This document shows, piece after piece, positions 13,070 through 21,028 of a stretch of DNA of 32,855 bases (positions within the stretch are counted from its first letter, which is position 1; every line of letters starts with the position of its first letter). The notes under the pieces are model-generated. The model was not told the DNA's origin and made no database searches. It was given only the letters and a program-made list of their open reading frames with translations. This stretch comes from Minisyncoccota bacterium. GTDB taxonomy: Bacteria > Patescibacteriota > Minisyncoccia > Phycocordibacterales > SBAW01. The stretch is taken from NCBI GenBank assembly GCA_018060985.1, contig JAGOUZ010000002.1:90396-123250 (forward strand), in the 5' to 3' direction. The translations under genes and the position numbers were made by a program.

Positions 13070-14854
13070 ATGGAGATTCGTAACATAGCAATCATCGCGC
13101 ACGTGGACCACGGCAAGACTACTTTGACCGATGCTTTGATGCGTCAAAATGGCGTGGGGGAGGAGGGCGTTTCGATGGACTCGAACGACCTTGAGCGCGA
13201 ACGAGGTATCACTATTTATGCCAAAAACGCGTCAGTCCCATACAAGGGAACCAAAATAAACATCGTAGACACCCCCGGCCATGCCGACTTCGGTTCTGAG
13301 GTGGAGCGCGTGCTCCGTTCTATCGACTCGGTGCTGTTGGTGGTAGACGCTCAAGAGGGCCCGATGCCGCAGACACGCTTTGTACTTAAGAAATCGCTTG
13401 AGCTCGGCCTTAAACCTATCGTTATCATCAACAAGATCGACAAGCCTGCAGCCGACCCAGCGATGTGCGAAGAGGCGGTGCTCGAACTCTTTTTGGAACT
13501 CGGTGCATCCGATGAGCAGTCTAACTTTCCGGTTATCTACGCTATCGGCCGCCAGGGTATCGCTAAAAAGAAGTTGGAGGATGATTCTAAAGATCTGACG
13601 CCGCTTCTCGACATGATTCTCTCGCACGTGAAGCCTGCTTCAGCTGCGGAGCTCGAACAAAAGCCCCTACGTGCTCAGCCGTTTAACCTTGGCTACGACA
13701 ACTTCCTCGGCCGTCTTGCTATTGCCCGTATTTATGATGGCTCGCTTACAACTGGCCAGCAGGTATTTGTAAAGAACGCGGCAAAAGAAACCCGTTCTGC
13801 AAAGATCATTAAGATGTTTTCTTTTACAGGTCTTAAGCGCGTAGAAATAACCGAGGCTCACGCAGGCGACATTGTGATGGTGGCAGGTCTTGGCGCTATC
13901 GACATCGGCGAAACTATTGCTGGTACTGAAGCAGTAGAACTTTTGCCGGTTATCGCGGTAGACGAGCCTACTATTGCACTCAACTTTTTGGTTAACAGCT
14001 CTCCGTTTGCAGGGCGCGAAGGAAAGTTTGTAACTTCTCGCCAGATCCGCGAGCGCCTAGAGCGCGAACTTGAGGTGAACGTAGGCCTCAAAATCGACTT
14101 CTCACAGGCAGAAGCATTTAAAGTGTACGGCCGCGGCGAGCTTCACATTTCTATCTTGCTCGAACACATGCGCCGCGAGGGTTACGAAATGCAGGTATCT
14201 CAACCACAGGTTATTTTGCATACCGACGAGAGCGGCCAGAAGCAAGAGCCGTTTGAGGAAATTGTTATTGATACTCCGCAAAACTATCAGGGCGCTATTA
14301 TCGAACGCTTGGGTCAGCGCAAGATTGTACTCAAAGATGTTAAACAGCATAGCGACTCGGTGCGCCTTATGTTTGAAGGCCCAACGCGTGGCCTCCTAGG
14401 CTACCGCAGCCAGTTTGTGCTCGACACCAAGGGCGAGGGCATTATCTCCAGCCGTTTTATTGAATTCCGCCCATACGTAGGCGAGATACAGAAGCGCGTC
14501 GTTGGTTCGATGGTCTCAATGATTTCCGGCAAAGCACTTGGTTTTGCACTTTGGAACTTGCAGGACCGCGGTGTGCTCTACATTGCACCTGCAACTGAGG
14601 TGTATGAAGGCATGGTGCTTGGTAACACCTCAAAGGGTGAGGAGATGTATGTAAACCCAACTAAGGGTAAGCAGCTTACCAACATGCGCGCCAGCGGTTC
14701 TGACGAGGCAATTAACCTCGTGCCGCCGTTTGAGCTGTCTATTGAGCGCGGACTCGAAGTTATGAGCGAAGATGAGTACCTCGAAGTAACCCCTAAGAGC
14801 GTGCGCCTTCGCAAACAAACCCTCACGAAAAACATGAAGGACCGCAACGCGTAA
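13070..14854 (+). CDS. typA: ribosome-associated GTPase TypA/BipA
   Basis: This 594-residue translational GTPase is near the usual family length. G1 is HVDHGKTT (11-18), followed by [18 protein letters not shown] with the switch I region, G3 [11 protein letters not shown] and G4 INKIDKP. The middle carries the beta-barrel domain and EF-G-like domains III and V. The BipA-specific C-terminal part includes [44 protein letters not shown] and [12 protein letters not shown]. TypA binds the 70S ribosome and aids 50S assembly and growth under stress, especially cold. The small stem GCCC/GGGC plus a T-run just before the ATG is a weak feature. Confidence 0.96.
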   Translation: MEIRNIAIIAHVDHGKTTLTDALMRQNGVGEEGVSMDSNDLERERGITIYAKNASVPYKGTKINIVDTPGHADFGSEVERVLRSIDSVLLVVDAQEGPMPQTRFVLKKSLELGLKPIVIINKIDKPAADPAMCEEAVLELFLELGASDEQSNFPVIYAIGRQGIAKKKLEDDSKDLTPLLDMILSHVKPASAAELEQKPLRAQPFNLGYDNFLGRLAIARIYDGSLTTGQQVFVKNAAKETRSAKIIKMFSFTGLKRVEITEAHAGDIVMVAGLGAIDIGETIAGTEAVELLPVIAVDEPTIALNFLVNSSPFAGREGKFVTSRQIRERLERELEVNVGLKIDFSQAEAFKVYGRGELHISILLEHMRREGYEMQVSQPQVILHTDESGQKQEPFEEIVIDTPQNYQGAIIERLGQRKIVLKDVKQHSDSVRLMFEGPTRGLLGYRSQFVLDTKGEGIISSRFIEFRPYVGEIQKRVVGSMVSMISGKALGFALWNLQDRGVLYIAPATEVYEGMVLGNTSKGEEMYVNPTKGKQLTNMRASGSDEAINLVPPFELSIERGLEVMSEDEYLEVTPKSVRLRKQTLTKNMKDRNA

Positions 14855-14883
14855 TTGACAAAAGTCCTTACGTACTATATAGT
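14855..14883 (+). promoter_or_regulatory. consensus sigma70-type promoter
   Basis: TTGACA (14855-14860), a 17-base spacer and TATAGT (14878-14883) form the best full promoter in the window, starting on the base after the typA stop. The predicted start near 14890 falls at the first base of a terminator-like hairpin. Confidence 0.8.
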
Positions 14884-14889
14884 AAATGA

Positions 14890-14922
14890 ATCAAAACTCT
14901 CTTCTTCTAGAAGAGGGTTTTT
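14890..14922 (+). terminator. terminator-like hairpin just after a promoter
   Basis: AAAACTCTCTTCT pairs with AGAAGAGGGTTTT (13 bp, one G-T pair) around a three-base loop, and a T-run follows. It can end the typA transcript, but it also sits exactly at the 5' end of the RNA made from the promoter at 14855-14883, so it may act as an attenuator or 5' stabiliser of the zinc-ribbon gene. Confidence 0.7.
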
Positions 14923-14930
14923 GCATTCCT

Positions 14931-15119
14931 ATGCAGAAGAAAAAGGCTCAGCCACAACCTAAAACACCAATCAAGCAGGATAAACCCGTACATGCCTATG
15001 GCACGTGGGTTTTTAAAACTACCAAGTCCCAGATATATCTATGCGAGTGCGGGGGTAAATATTTAAAGACGCGTAAGAACCAGACCAAGTGTCTCAACTG
15101 CATGCGTGCAGGTCTCTAG
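14931..15119 (+). CDS. small zinc-ribbon protein
   Basis: This is a 62-residue protein if read from the ATG at 14931 (MQKKKAQPQP). An earlier in-frame ATG at 14886 is less likely, because it lies only 2 bases after the -10 box and its codons would run through the terminator-like hairpin. The N-terminal third is rich in Lys, Gln and Pro. The rest is a zinc ribbon: YLCECGGKYLKT and KCLNCMRAG give four cysteines in CxCG and CxxC form. Function is unknown; nucleic acid binding is plausible. The gene converges on the histidine kinase gene with an 18-base gap. Confidence 0.7.
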   Translation: MQKKKAQPQPKTPIKQDKPVHAYGTWVFKTTKSQIYLCECGGKYLKTRKNQTKCLNCMRAGL

Positions 15120-15137
15120 CACTCGAAGCCATTTTTA

Positions 15138-17243
15138 CTACGCTGCGGCAGGTTCCGAAGTGATCCTATACAAGAGCCCTTCTAACTCGCGTAAACTAAC
15201 GGGTTTAGTTAGATGATAATTAAAACCAGCGTTGTGAGCCATCGCTTTATCCTCGTCTTGTCCATACCCGGTAAGGGCAACGAGGGTAGGTCCGCCCCCT
15301 TCCATATGGGTGCGGATATGCTCAGCAACTTCGTAGCCGTTCATGTCCGGCAGGCCAATGTCGAGAAGTATTAAATCGGGTGTGTAGGCTGTCAGGGTAT
15401 CCAAACCCTGTTGTCCCGTGTAGGCGGTGCGCACCTCATGTCCGCGCATTTCAAGCAGGCGCTTGAGGCCCTGAGCCGCAGGTTCGTTGTCGTCGATTAC
15501 TAAAATACGGCTTGCGGTTGGCTGCAGCGATCTAGAGGTAAATTGTGGCGAGACAGGCTGCTCAACCGTTGTGGCAACTGCCAGTGGGATGCGGACAGTA
15601 AAACTGCTACCACGCCCAGGACCCGAGCTCGCGGCCTCTATGCGCCCCTGATGCATCTCAACAAGGCGTTTAGTAAGAGCAAGACCAATACCAAGGCCGG
15701 TACCTACGCGCGGCGCGGCGCTAATTTGTCTAAACGGTTCAAAAATATCTTCGAGACGTTCAGCGGGGATGCCAATACCGTCATCTTCGACTTTTATCAT
15801 GAGAGCTTCGTTCTCCGGCCATGCAGAAAGGCGAATATGCCCGCCGCGCTCGGTGTACTTTGCAGCATTGTTAAGAAGATTGACGACGATCTGCTCAAGA
15901 CGCACTGGGTCGGCATACAAGGCCAGGTTCTCTTCAGGAAATTTTGTGTGCAGGGCATGTCCGCGGCTTTTTATAAAGACTTCGGTGCTGGAAACCGCGC
16001 GACGCAAAATTGTTTGGGCAGAGATATGCTCCTGCTGGAGTTTAAATTTTTGCTGTGTTACGCGCGCTACATCAAGGAGGTCGTCGAGTAGGCGACGCAT
16101 ACTGTGGGTCTGCTGCTCCGCGCTCTCAATAAGCTGGCGCGATTCATCGTCGTGGTTTTTTAGTTTTAAAATCTCGAGCGTCGACATAACTGGCGCTAGG
16201 GGGTTGCGTAGCTCGTGAGCCAATATGGCAATAAATTCGTTCTTTGCTTTGTCGGCACTGCCCATTTTGTGTAGAGAGCTGCGAAGCTGGTCGGTATATG
16301 CTTTTAATTCGCGCACGGCTTTTCTACGTTCTTCTGCAACACCTGCAAACGGGAGGAAGATAGCCCCCATCAGCACAATAAACATCTGGACTGCAAAGAG
16401 TTGCGCCGCAAGCGTATTTGCTGGGTTAACATCGACCAGTATTGAACCGAGTACTCCAATAACGGTGCTTGCAAAAATAGCCGCGGTCATGACGCGAGGC
16501 TCGTGCTGGAGCGCTATCCAAAAGAGTGTGGCAAGATAGGCATAAATGGCAAGGAGGCTTACGCCCCATTGCCCTACGGGAAGCCAGAAGGTGATGACGG
16601 AGATGAGAATAAACATCCCAAACGAAAAGGAAAGGCTTAGTGTTTCTTTCTGATTTAGAATGGCATTACTGTTTTTATATGGATACCAAGAGACCACAAG
16701 TGCGGTGATCACCAGCACGCTCAGCATGCCGCCGCCCCATGCGCGACCCCAGGTGGTGATCCAGTTGTCCGAAAGGGTGCCCGCGAGCCATTGGCCTGAA
16801 TAACTAAATGCAGGTCCTAGCATAGTTATGAAGATTCCCGCGCCAATTAAAAGGAGGGGGTCGCGTACATTGTTAAATTTGCCCGTAAAACCGAAGTAGC
16901 GCATAGCGTATGCGCCCACGAGGGGCTGAAGGGTGTTTCCTAGAGTCGACAAAGCAATAACGGCAAACGGATGACTCGCGGGCGAGGTAAGAGCCGTCAC
17001 AATGTGAGCAAGGGCGATAGGGAACCACATCCGATATCCGCCAAGAAGAACGGCCGCAAGGCCAACCCCTGCCGGGGCAAGTACAACGGCCGGCGATGTG
17101 TCAAAGGTAAAAAAAATATACTGGCCCAATTTTGCGGCTAGCAAATATCCCGCAAAGGTAATGAAGGAGGGAAGTATCTGTTGGTTGCGAAAGGCCTGGA
17201 TACCAAGTAGAGCGGTATGGCGGACAGTCGTGGGCATGGACAT
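15138..17243 (-). CDS. MASE1 hybrid sensor histidine kinase/response regulator
   Basis: This 701-residue membrane sensor begins with eight to nine membrane helices forming a MASE1-type input domain (~25-305). It is followed by a HisKA dimerisation domain with phospho-acceptor H343 in AILAHELRNPLAP, a HATPase domain (N-box VVNLLNNAAKY, VEDDGIGIP, GTGLGIGL at 514-521) and a C-terminal receiver domain (~578-695) with phospho-acceptor D628 in LILLDIGLPDMNG and the conserved Lys in LTKPVS. There is no DNA-binding output domain, and no partner regulator or HPt protein lies nearby. A TATACT on this strand ends 4 bases before the first ATG and 10 before the in-frame ATG at 17237, so residue 3 may be the real start. 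Confidence 0.93.
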   Translation of the reverse strand: MSMPTTVRHTALLGIQAFRNQQILPSFITFAGYLLAAKLGQYIFFTFDTSPAVVLAPAGVGLAAVLLGGYRMWFPIALAHIVTALTSPASHPFAVIALSTLGNTLQPLVGAYAMRYFGFTGKFNNVRDPLLLIGAGIFITMLGPAFSYSGQWLAGTLSDNWITTWGRAWGGGMLSVLVITALVVSWYPYKNSNAILNQKETLSLSFSFGMFILISVITFWLPVGQWGVSLLAIYAYLATLFWIALQHEPRVMTAAIFASTVIGVLGSILVDVNPANTLAAQLFAVQMFIVLMGAIFLPFAGVAEERRKAVRELKAYTDQLRSSLHKMGSADKAKNEFIAILAHELRNPLAPVMSTLEILKLKNHDDESRQLIESAEQQTHSMRRLLDDLLDVARVTQQKFKLQQEHISAQTILRRAVSSTEVFIKSRGHALHTKFPEENLALYADPVRLEQIVVNLLNNAAKYTERGGHIRLSAWPENEALMIKVEDDGIGIPAERLEDIFEPFRQISAAPRVGTGLGIGLALTKRLVEMHQGRIEAASSGPGRGSSFTVRIPLAVATTVEQPVSPQFTSRSLQPTASRILVIDDNEPAAQGLKRLLEMRGHEVRTAYTGQQGLDTLTAYTPDLILLDIGLPDMNGYEVAEHIRTHMEGGGPTLVALTGYGQDEDKAMAHNAGFNYHLTKPVSLRELEGLLYRITSEPAAA

Positions 17244-17247
17244 AAAG

Positions 17248-17253
17248 AGTATA
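17248..17253 (-). promoter_or_regulatory. -10 box of the histidine kinase gene
   Basis: TATACT on the minus strand lies 10 bases before the second in-frame ATG (17237) and 4 before the first (17243). Confidence 0.5.
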
Positions 17254-17299
17254 GTACCTAGTCTGAACAGAATATGAAGAGCTCAAATTATATTCATGA

Positions 17300-17327
17300 A
17301 AACAAAGCCCCGGCGATATGCCGGGGC
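17300..17327 (-). terminator. intrinsic terminator
   Basis: GCCCCGGC (17307-17314) pairs perfectly with GCCGGGGC (17320-17327). On the minus strand the stem is followed by TTTGTTTT. It closes the 78-residue gene at 17346. Confidence 0.85.
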
Positions 17328-17345
17328 CTCTAATCAGAAACGCGC

Positions 17346-17582
17346 TCACTCTCCGTCGATCACTTGGCCCTGCCATTTGTGGCCCTCGGACCCGGTCAGG
17401 ATGGCCAGCCAGTGATTGACCCACCGTTCAATACGAGCACTCGTGCTCTCGGAGGGCTCGTTCTTGATGGTGCGCAGATTGTATTGGAAATACGGCTGGT
17501 CCTGCTCCCCAGCGGTTCTCTCACGGAAACACAGAGCGTTGTGAGGGGTCACTTGAACGACAAATTTGGATGTATCGGACAT
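17346..17582 (-). CDS. 78-residue protein of unknown function
   Basis: The start MSDTSKFVVQV at 17582 is chosen because AAAGGCGAGGT lies 4 bases upstream; the frame is open further up without support. The protein is soluble, with aromatic and charged residues (CFRERTAGEQDQPYFQYNL, ARIERWVNHWLAIL, GHKWQGQVIDGE) and no signal, membrane segment or recognised motif. The gene is GC-rich, has a Shine-Dalgarno site and a private terminator, like the cassettes at 3215-4552 and 28760. It sits alone between the histidine kinase gene and the CHRD gene. Confidence 0.65.
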   Translation of the reverse strand: MSDTSKFVVQVTPHNALCFRERTAGEQDQPYFQYNLRTIKNEPSESTSARIERWVNHWLAILTGSEGHKWQGQVIDGE

Positions 17583-17586
17583 TTCT

Positions 17587-17597
17587 ACCTCGCCTTT
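17587..17597 (-). promoter_or_regulatory. Shine-Dalgarno site
   Basis: AAAGGCGAGGT on the minus strand lies 4 bases before the ATG at 17582 and selects that start. Confidence 0.65.
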
Positions 17598-17654
17598 CTT
17601 ACGGTTCAGCGGTACCAACAAAGATCTTACCCTGTTCTATATGAATAAACAAAG

Positions 17655-17686
17655 AACAGCTGCAAAAGGTTTCTTTTGCAGCTGTT
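17655..17686 (-). terminator. perfect 13-bp hairpin, likely terminator
   Basis: AACAGCTGCAAAA (17655-17667) and TTTTGCAGCTGTT (17674-17686) pair perfectly around a 6-base loop. On the minus strand it lies 23 bases after the CHRD gene stop and is followed by CTTTGTTTATT, so it probably ends that transcript. Confidence 0.75.
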
Positions 17687-17709
17687 GCTATGTGTTACTT
17701 AGTAATTGT

Positions 17710-18711
17710 CTACCGACCGCCAAACACTCTTACCTTAACGTTGTCGGTAATAGTACGGATAGGGTGGCTATCGGAGGTGTGGCTCCAGTTATTGTCTTCA
17801 TCCTCAGTATCTTGGCTGTCGTCGCGATTGCGTTCCCCCCAGCTCATTTCATCGCTGCCATAGTCGTCATTCCAATCTTTTCCGTTATCCTGATCGTTAT
17901 TATTCCAGTTTTTCTTGTTGTGCGAGCGGTCGTTATCAGAGTCGCGATCTTCATCTATATCATTGTTGCTCCAGTTGCTGTTGTAATACCAGTTCATGTG
18001 CTTCCAATCACCCTTGTTCCAATCCTTGTCATCATTGTTCATCCAGCCTGTGTGATTGTGATCTGTGTCTTCGTCATCGTTATAGCTGTCGTTGTCATCG
18101 GTGCTGGTTCCATTATTGTCGTCAGTAGTGTTCTCTCTAAACGCAAGTTGTCCGCGAGCTACGCCATTTGGATACTGCTCAGAGTGAACGTTTGCATAAA
18201 TTTTTCCTTCTTCGATTGCTTGGGCAAGATCATCAAGATTTTCAATATCGTATCCTATCGTGCCGCTGCACTCTGAGCCTGTGTCGGCAATGTCGTTGTT
18301 AGTGATGTCGCCCTCGGCAAGACGGCCGTTTATGTCAGTACCATCTGACGATTCATAGAGCTCCACTACGACAGGGCCGTTATTCCCAGGTGCTGCACAA
18401 TGCAGGTGGGCCGCCTCGACTTCGTCGCCGTTGTTTACGTCGAGCCAGTAATTCATGTCTTGGCCGTTTGTGCCAAACCATACGCCGGCGTAACGCGATG
18501 TGGTGGAGGTAGAAACTGCAGGTATCTCACTGCTACCCAGGAGCTCGGCATCAAAGATTTTGCCCGTAGTGCTACTGTTTTCTTCGCCGCTTGAGTTGGA
18601 GTTGCTATAGGAAGTGTCGGCAAATGCGACCGTGCTTGCTCCAAGTAGCAAAGATGCTACGGCTACTGAAGTGATAACTTTCGCCCGGGTTCTTTTTAGT
18701 GGTGTATCCAT
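17710..18711 (-). CDS. secreted CHRD-domain protein with Asp/Asn/Trp-rich tail
   Basis: This 333-residue protein has a signal peptide (VITSVAVASLLLGASTVAFA, cut near residue 31). A CHRD domain spans ~50-195: FDAELLGSSEIPAVSTSTTS, YWLDVNNGDEVEAAHLHCA, GPVVVELYES, GRLAEGDIT and ANVHSEQYPNGVARGQL, all typical of the chordin-like fold found in secreted bacterial proteins. The last ~135 residues are low complexity, dominated by Asp, Asn, Ser, Trp and Lys (DDNDSYNDDEDTDHNHTGW, MNWYYNSNWSNNDIDEDRD). This tail is highly acidic and may bind cations or stay disordered. No sorting signal or membrane anchor is seen. The 18712-18856 leader holds a short hairpin AGGCC/GGCCT near the start. Confidence 0.88.
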   Translation of the reverse strand: MDTPLKRTRAKVITSVAVASLLLGASTVAFADTSYSNSNSSGEENSSTTGKIFDAELLGSSEIPAVSTSTTSRYAGVWFGTNGQDMNYWLDVNNGDEVEAAHLHCAAPGNNGPVVVELYESSDGTDINGRLAEGDITNNDIADTGSECSGTIGYDIENLDDLAQAIEEGKIYANVHSEQYPNGVARGQLAFRENTTDDNNGTSTDDNDSYNDDEDTDHNHTGWMNNDDKDWNKGDWKHMNWYYNSNWSNNDIDEDRDSDNDRSHNKKNWNNNDQDNGKDWNDDYGSDEMSWGERNRDDSQDTEDEDNNWSHTSDSHPIRTITDNVKVRVFGGR

Positions 18712-18856
18712 AACGTGTAATAGGCCTCTAGAACAAGGCCTTTAATAATTAGATTAAGTAGTAATGTCGACCTATACACTGTACCTAAGCTTGTATTAAT
18801 AAGAGATGAAGGCGCATAAGCGACACCGTAGGGCTTTGTTGTTACTATAGCCTTGC

Positions 18857-19549
18857 ATGAACAAGGTAAAGACCTTTTGGCAGGCCGCGCAGGTGCCGCT
18901 CATTGGCGCATGTTTTTTTGTTGCTATTTATTTTTTATGGGGTTTCTTTGACCTGCCGCCCCGCGAAGTGCTTATAGATTTTATACGCGGCCTTATTGAG
19001 AAATACGGCTACATTATTGTTTTTTTTGGTGCCTTTATTGAGTCCCTGCTCATTGTGGGGTGGTACTTCCCGGGGAGCCTTATTATCTTTATCTCGGTAA
19101 TCTTTGCTCCCACTCAGACAGCTGCCATCATTTCAGTTGCAGTGGTGATGTTGGCACTGTGGTGCGGCTATACGTTTAATTATGTATTAGGCCGATACGG
19201 CTGGCACCGAGTCCTTGTAGCGTTTGGTGTTAAGCCCTATTTAGATGAAGCTCAGTCAAAATTAACCAAGTACGGTATCTTTGCCGTCTTTACGAGCTAC
19301 TGGAGTCCAGGACTTGCTGCTTTTGTTGCGACCGCGGCTGGGATTTTGCGTTACCCTCCAAACAAATTTTTAACCTACTCACTTGCTGCAGTGATTATCT
19401 GGAACACTTTTTGGGGTTTATTGGTATACCACATAGGGGAGCGGGCACTCAACATGTTTCTCTCGTGGCCGTTTATGGTATTTGTTGTGGTGCTTTGGAT
19501 TGGCGCCCGGTATTGGAACGAACGAAAGACAGCCAGCATAAGTTTGTAA
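18857..19549 (+). CDS. DedA/VTT family membrane protein
   Basis: This 230-residue protein has five to six hydrophobic segments. Features of the DedA/VTT fold are EKYGYIIVFFGAFIESLLIVGWYFPGSL (acidic residue before a P-G re-entrant loop), LWCGYTFNYVLGRYGWHRVL and YWSPGLAAFVATAAGILRYP. DedA proteins are thought to scramble or transport polyprenyl-phosphate or phospholipid across the membrane. Usual ExxxP and FxGR-like features are recognisable but divergent. A TACTAT hexamer 8 bases before the ATG may be its -10. It is divergent from the CHRD gene. Confidence 0.88.
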   Translation: MNKVKTFWQAAQVPLIGACFFVAIYFLWGFFDLPPREVLIDFIRGLIEKYGYIIVFFGAFIESLLIVGWYFPGSLIIFISVIFAPTQTAAIISVAVVMLALWCGYTFNYVLGRYGWHRVLVAFGVKPYLDEAQSKLTKYGIFAVFTSYWSPGLAAFVATAAGILRYPPNKFLTYSLAAVIIWNTFWGLLVYHIGERALNMFLSWPFMVFVVVLWIGARYWNERKTASISL

Positions 19550-19551
19550 GG

Positions 19552-19557
19552 TAAAAT
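19552..19557 (+). promoter_or_regulatory. -10 box, leaderless spacing
   Basis: TAAAAT ends exactly 6 bases before the ATG at 19564. Confidence 0.45.
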
Positions 19558-19563
19558 AGGGCA

Positions 19564-20199
19564 ATGGCAACGTTCAGAGCTCATGTGACCGTAGGTGCTA
19601 TTGCTTCGATGGTAGTTGTAGTTGCGGTGTACTTTTACGCATTGCTTACTGACCCAATTTTACTTGCGGTATTGTTTGGCGTGACCGTAGTTGGCTCGTT
19701 TTTACCCGATGTCGACAGCGACTCTGGTATACCGTTTTATATGGTCTTTGGCTCCGCTACACTCGCCATTACCGGCGCCGCACTTTTTTATGCGCTCAGC
19801 CGCTGGCCGGGGCAATACGAGTACATTGGTGGTCTGCCACTTGTCGTTATGATACTTACCTGGTTTGTAGTCGGGGGTATTGTAAAACGTTTTACTAAAC
19901 ACCGCGGTATCTTTCACTCCATTCCTGCAATGGCGATAGCAGGGCTCGGCGTTTTTCTTGCAGCAAAACATTTCGGTGTTGGTAGCGATGTGGCGATGCT
20001 CTGGGGCGCGGGAACTTCGCTCGGCTATGCGAGCCACTTGGCGCTCGACGAAGTACACTCTGATGTAAACATGGACGGCAACCCGTTTACCAATAAAAAG
20101 TCGCTAGGTACGGCGGTAAAATTCTTCTCCCAATCGCATGGCGTTACGCTGGCCACCTACCTTATATTGGCGTCCTTGCTGTATACGGCGTTACAATAG
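19564..20199 (+). CDS. YdjM/LexA-binding-type metal-dependent membrane hydrolase
   Basis: This 211-residue protein has about four to five membrane segments, with the acidic and histidine motifs of the YdjM (DUF457) family: GSFLPDVDSDSG at ~55, KHRGIFHSIPAM at ~115 and LGYASHLALDEVHSD at ~157. These form a likely metal site at the membrane surface. The family is annotated as metal-dependent hydrolases, and some members resemble phospholipase-like enzymes, but a substrate is not established. The gene follows DedA by 14 bases with its own -10-like hexamer. Confidence 0.87.
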   Translation: MATFRAHVTVGAIASMVVVVAVYFYALLTDPILLAVLFGVTVVGSFLPDVDSDSGIPFYMVFGSATLAITGAALFYALSRWPGQYEYIGGLPLVVMILTWFVVGGIVKRFTKHRGIFHSIPAMAIAGLGVFLAAKHFGVGSDVAMLWGAGTSLGYASHLALDEVHSDVNMDGNPFTNKKSLGTAVKFFSQSHGVTLATYLILASLLYTALQ

Positions 20200-20229
20200 C
20201 TGTAATTAAATCGTTTAACCTACGTCTGT

Positions 20230-20997
20230 ATGAGCATGCTTAAAATTATTGGTATTGGGGCGGTTATTTTGGCGCTGGGGGCGGGTATATATGTGGCGAT
20301 AAACATGCCTGCTGCAAACACGGGCGATAGCAGTATTTCCAAGGAGGCGGTGCAGGAATTTACAGACCAGATGCGCGCAGGTACGATTGCCCGCGTAGGT
20401 CAGCCTATTGAAGGTTTTGAGCCAACTATGTTTATGCAGGCGTTCCCGGGTCTTACGGCAAACGACTTTAATAATGTCGATGCGCTGATTGGTTTGTATC
20501 GCTATCAAAATGGGGAAGCGGTGTACGACCTCAATGGCGAGATAGAAACGCATTCTGCGGCGCGGGCAATTTCTGACGAGGGTATGCTCACGTTGCTTCT
20601 TAATATTGCAGACCGCCTTAACTATGACCTTACTGGCAACGAAACAGTGGCAGATGTGCTTGCTGCAATTTCTGCAGCGCCGGGAGAAGATCCTACAAAT
20701 CCTGCAGCAGGTGGCGGCATCGAACCAACACTCTTTGGAACCAAAGTAACCTTTAAAGGCAGCATTGTATGTTTGCCGCACAAAGGCGATGGTCCGCACA
20801 CGATGGAGTGCGCCTATGGCCTTAAAGCAGACAACGGCAGTCACTATGCACTTAAAAATTTGTTCAATGAGCCAGGTCCGTGGGAGTTCGACGTAAGCGA
20901 CCGGATTGAAGTAACTGGCATGCTCGCAGAACCTGCCGCAAATGAGAAATATGACATCGTGGGCGTGATAGACGTACAAACCAAGCGGGGTATCTAG
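20230..20997 (+). CDS. membrane-anchored protein with C-terminal OB-fold-like domain
   Basis: This 255-residue protein has an N-terminal anchor (IIGIGAVILALGAGIYVAIN). The exposed middle (residues ~40-165) includes FTDQMRAGTIARVGQPIEG and is unassigned. The last ~85 residues repeat the layout of the 10441-11223 protein: a strand with one cysteine (GSIVCLPHKGDG), a second (MECAYGLKADNG), then SDRIEVTGMLAEP and YDIVGVIDVQT. This supports a shared two-cysteine OB-like domain carried by two otherwise different anchored proteins. ATG codons at 20230 and 20236 are both possible starts. Function unknown. Confidence 0.72.
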   Translation: MSMLKIIGIGAVILALGAGIYVAINMPAANTGDSSISKEAVQEFTDQMRAGTIARVGQPIEGFEPTMFMQAFPGLTANDFNNVDALIGLYRYQNGEAVYDLNGEIETHSAARAISDEGMLTLLLNIADRLNYDLTGNETVADVLAAISAAPGEDPTNPAAGGGIEPTLFGTKVTFKGSIVCLPHKGDGPHTMECAYGLKADNGSHYALKNLFNEPGPWEFDVSDRIEVTGMLAEPAANEKYDIVGVIDVQTKRGI

Positions 20998-21016
20998 CGG
21001 AGATTAAAAAGAGTGC

Positions 21017-21022
21017 TAAAGT
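21017..21022 (+). promoter_or_regulatory. extended -10 box, leaderless spacing
   Basis: TGC-TAAAGT ends exactly 6 bases before the ATG at 21029. Confidence 0.5.
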
Positions 21023-21028
21023 AGGGGC

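Noticed and set aside
17566-18276. 236-residue hydrophobic ORF on the plus strand resembling a multi-helix membrane protein
   Set aside because: Its Ile/Val runs are the complement of the Asp/Asn-rich tail codons of the CHRD protein. It also passes through the terminator hairpin at 17655-17686.
20215-20979. 254-residue ORF on the minus strand
   Set aside because: It is the shadow of the anchored OB-fold protein, Cys/Arg/His-rich with no domain.
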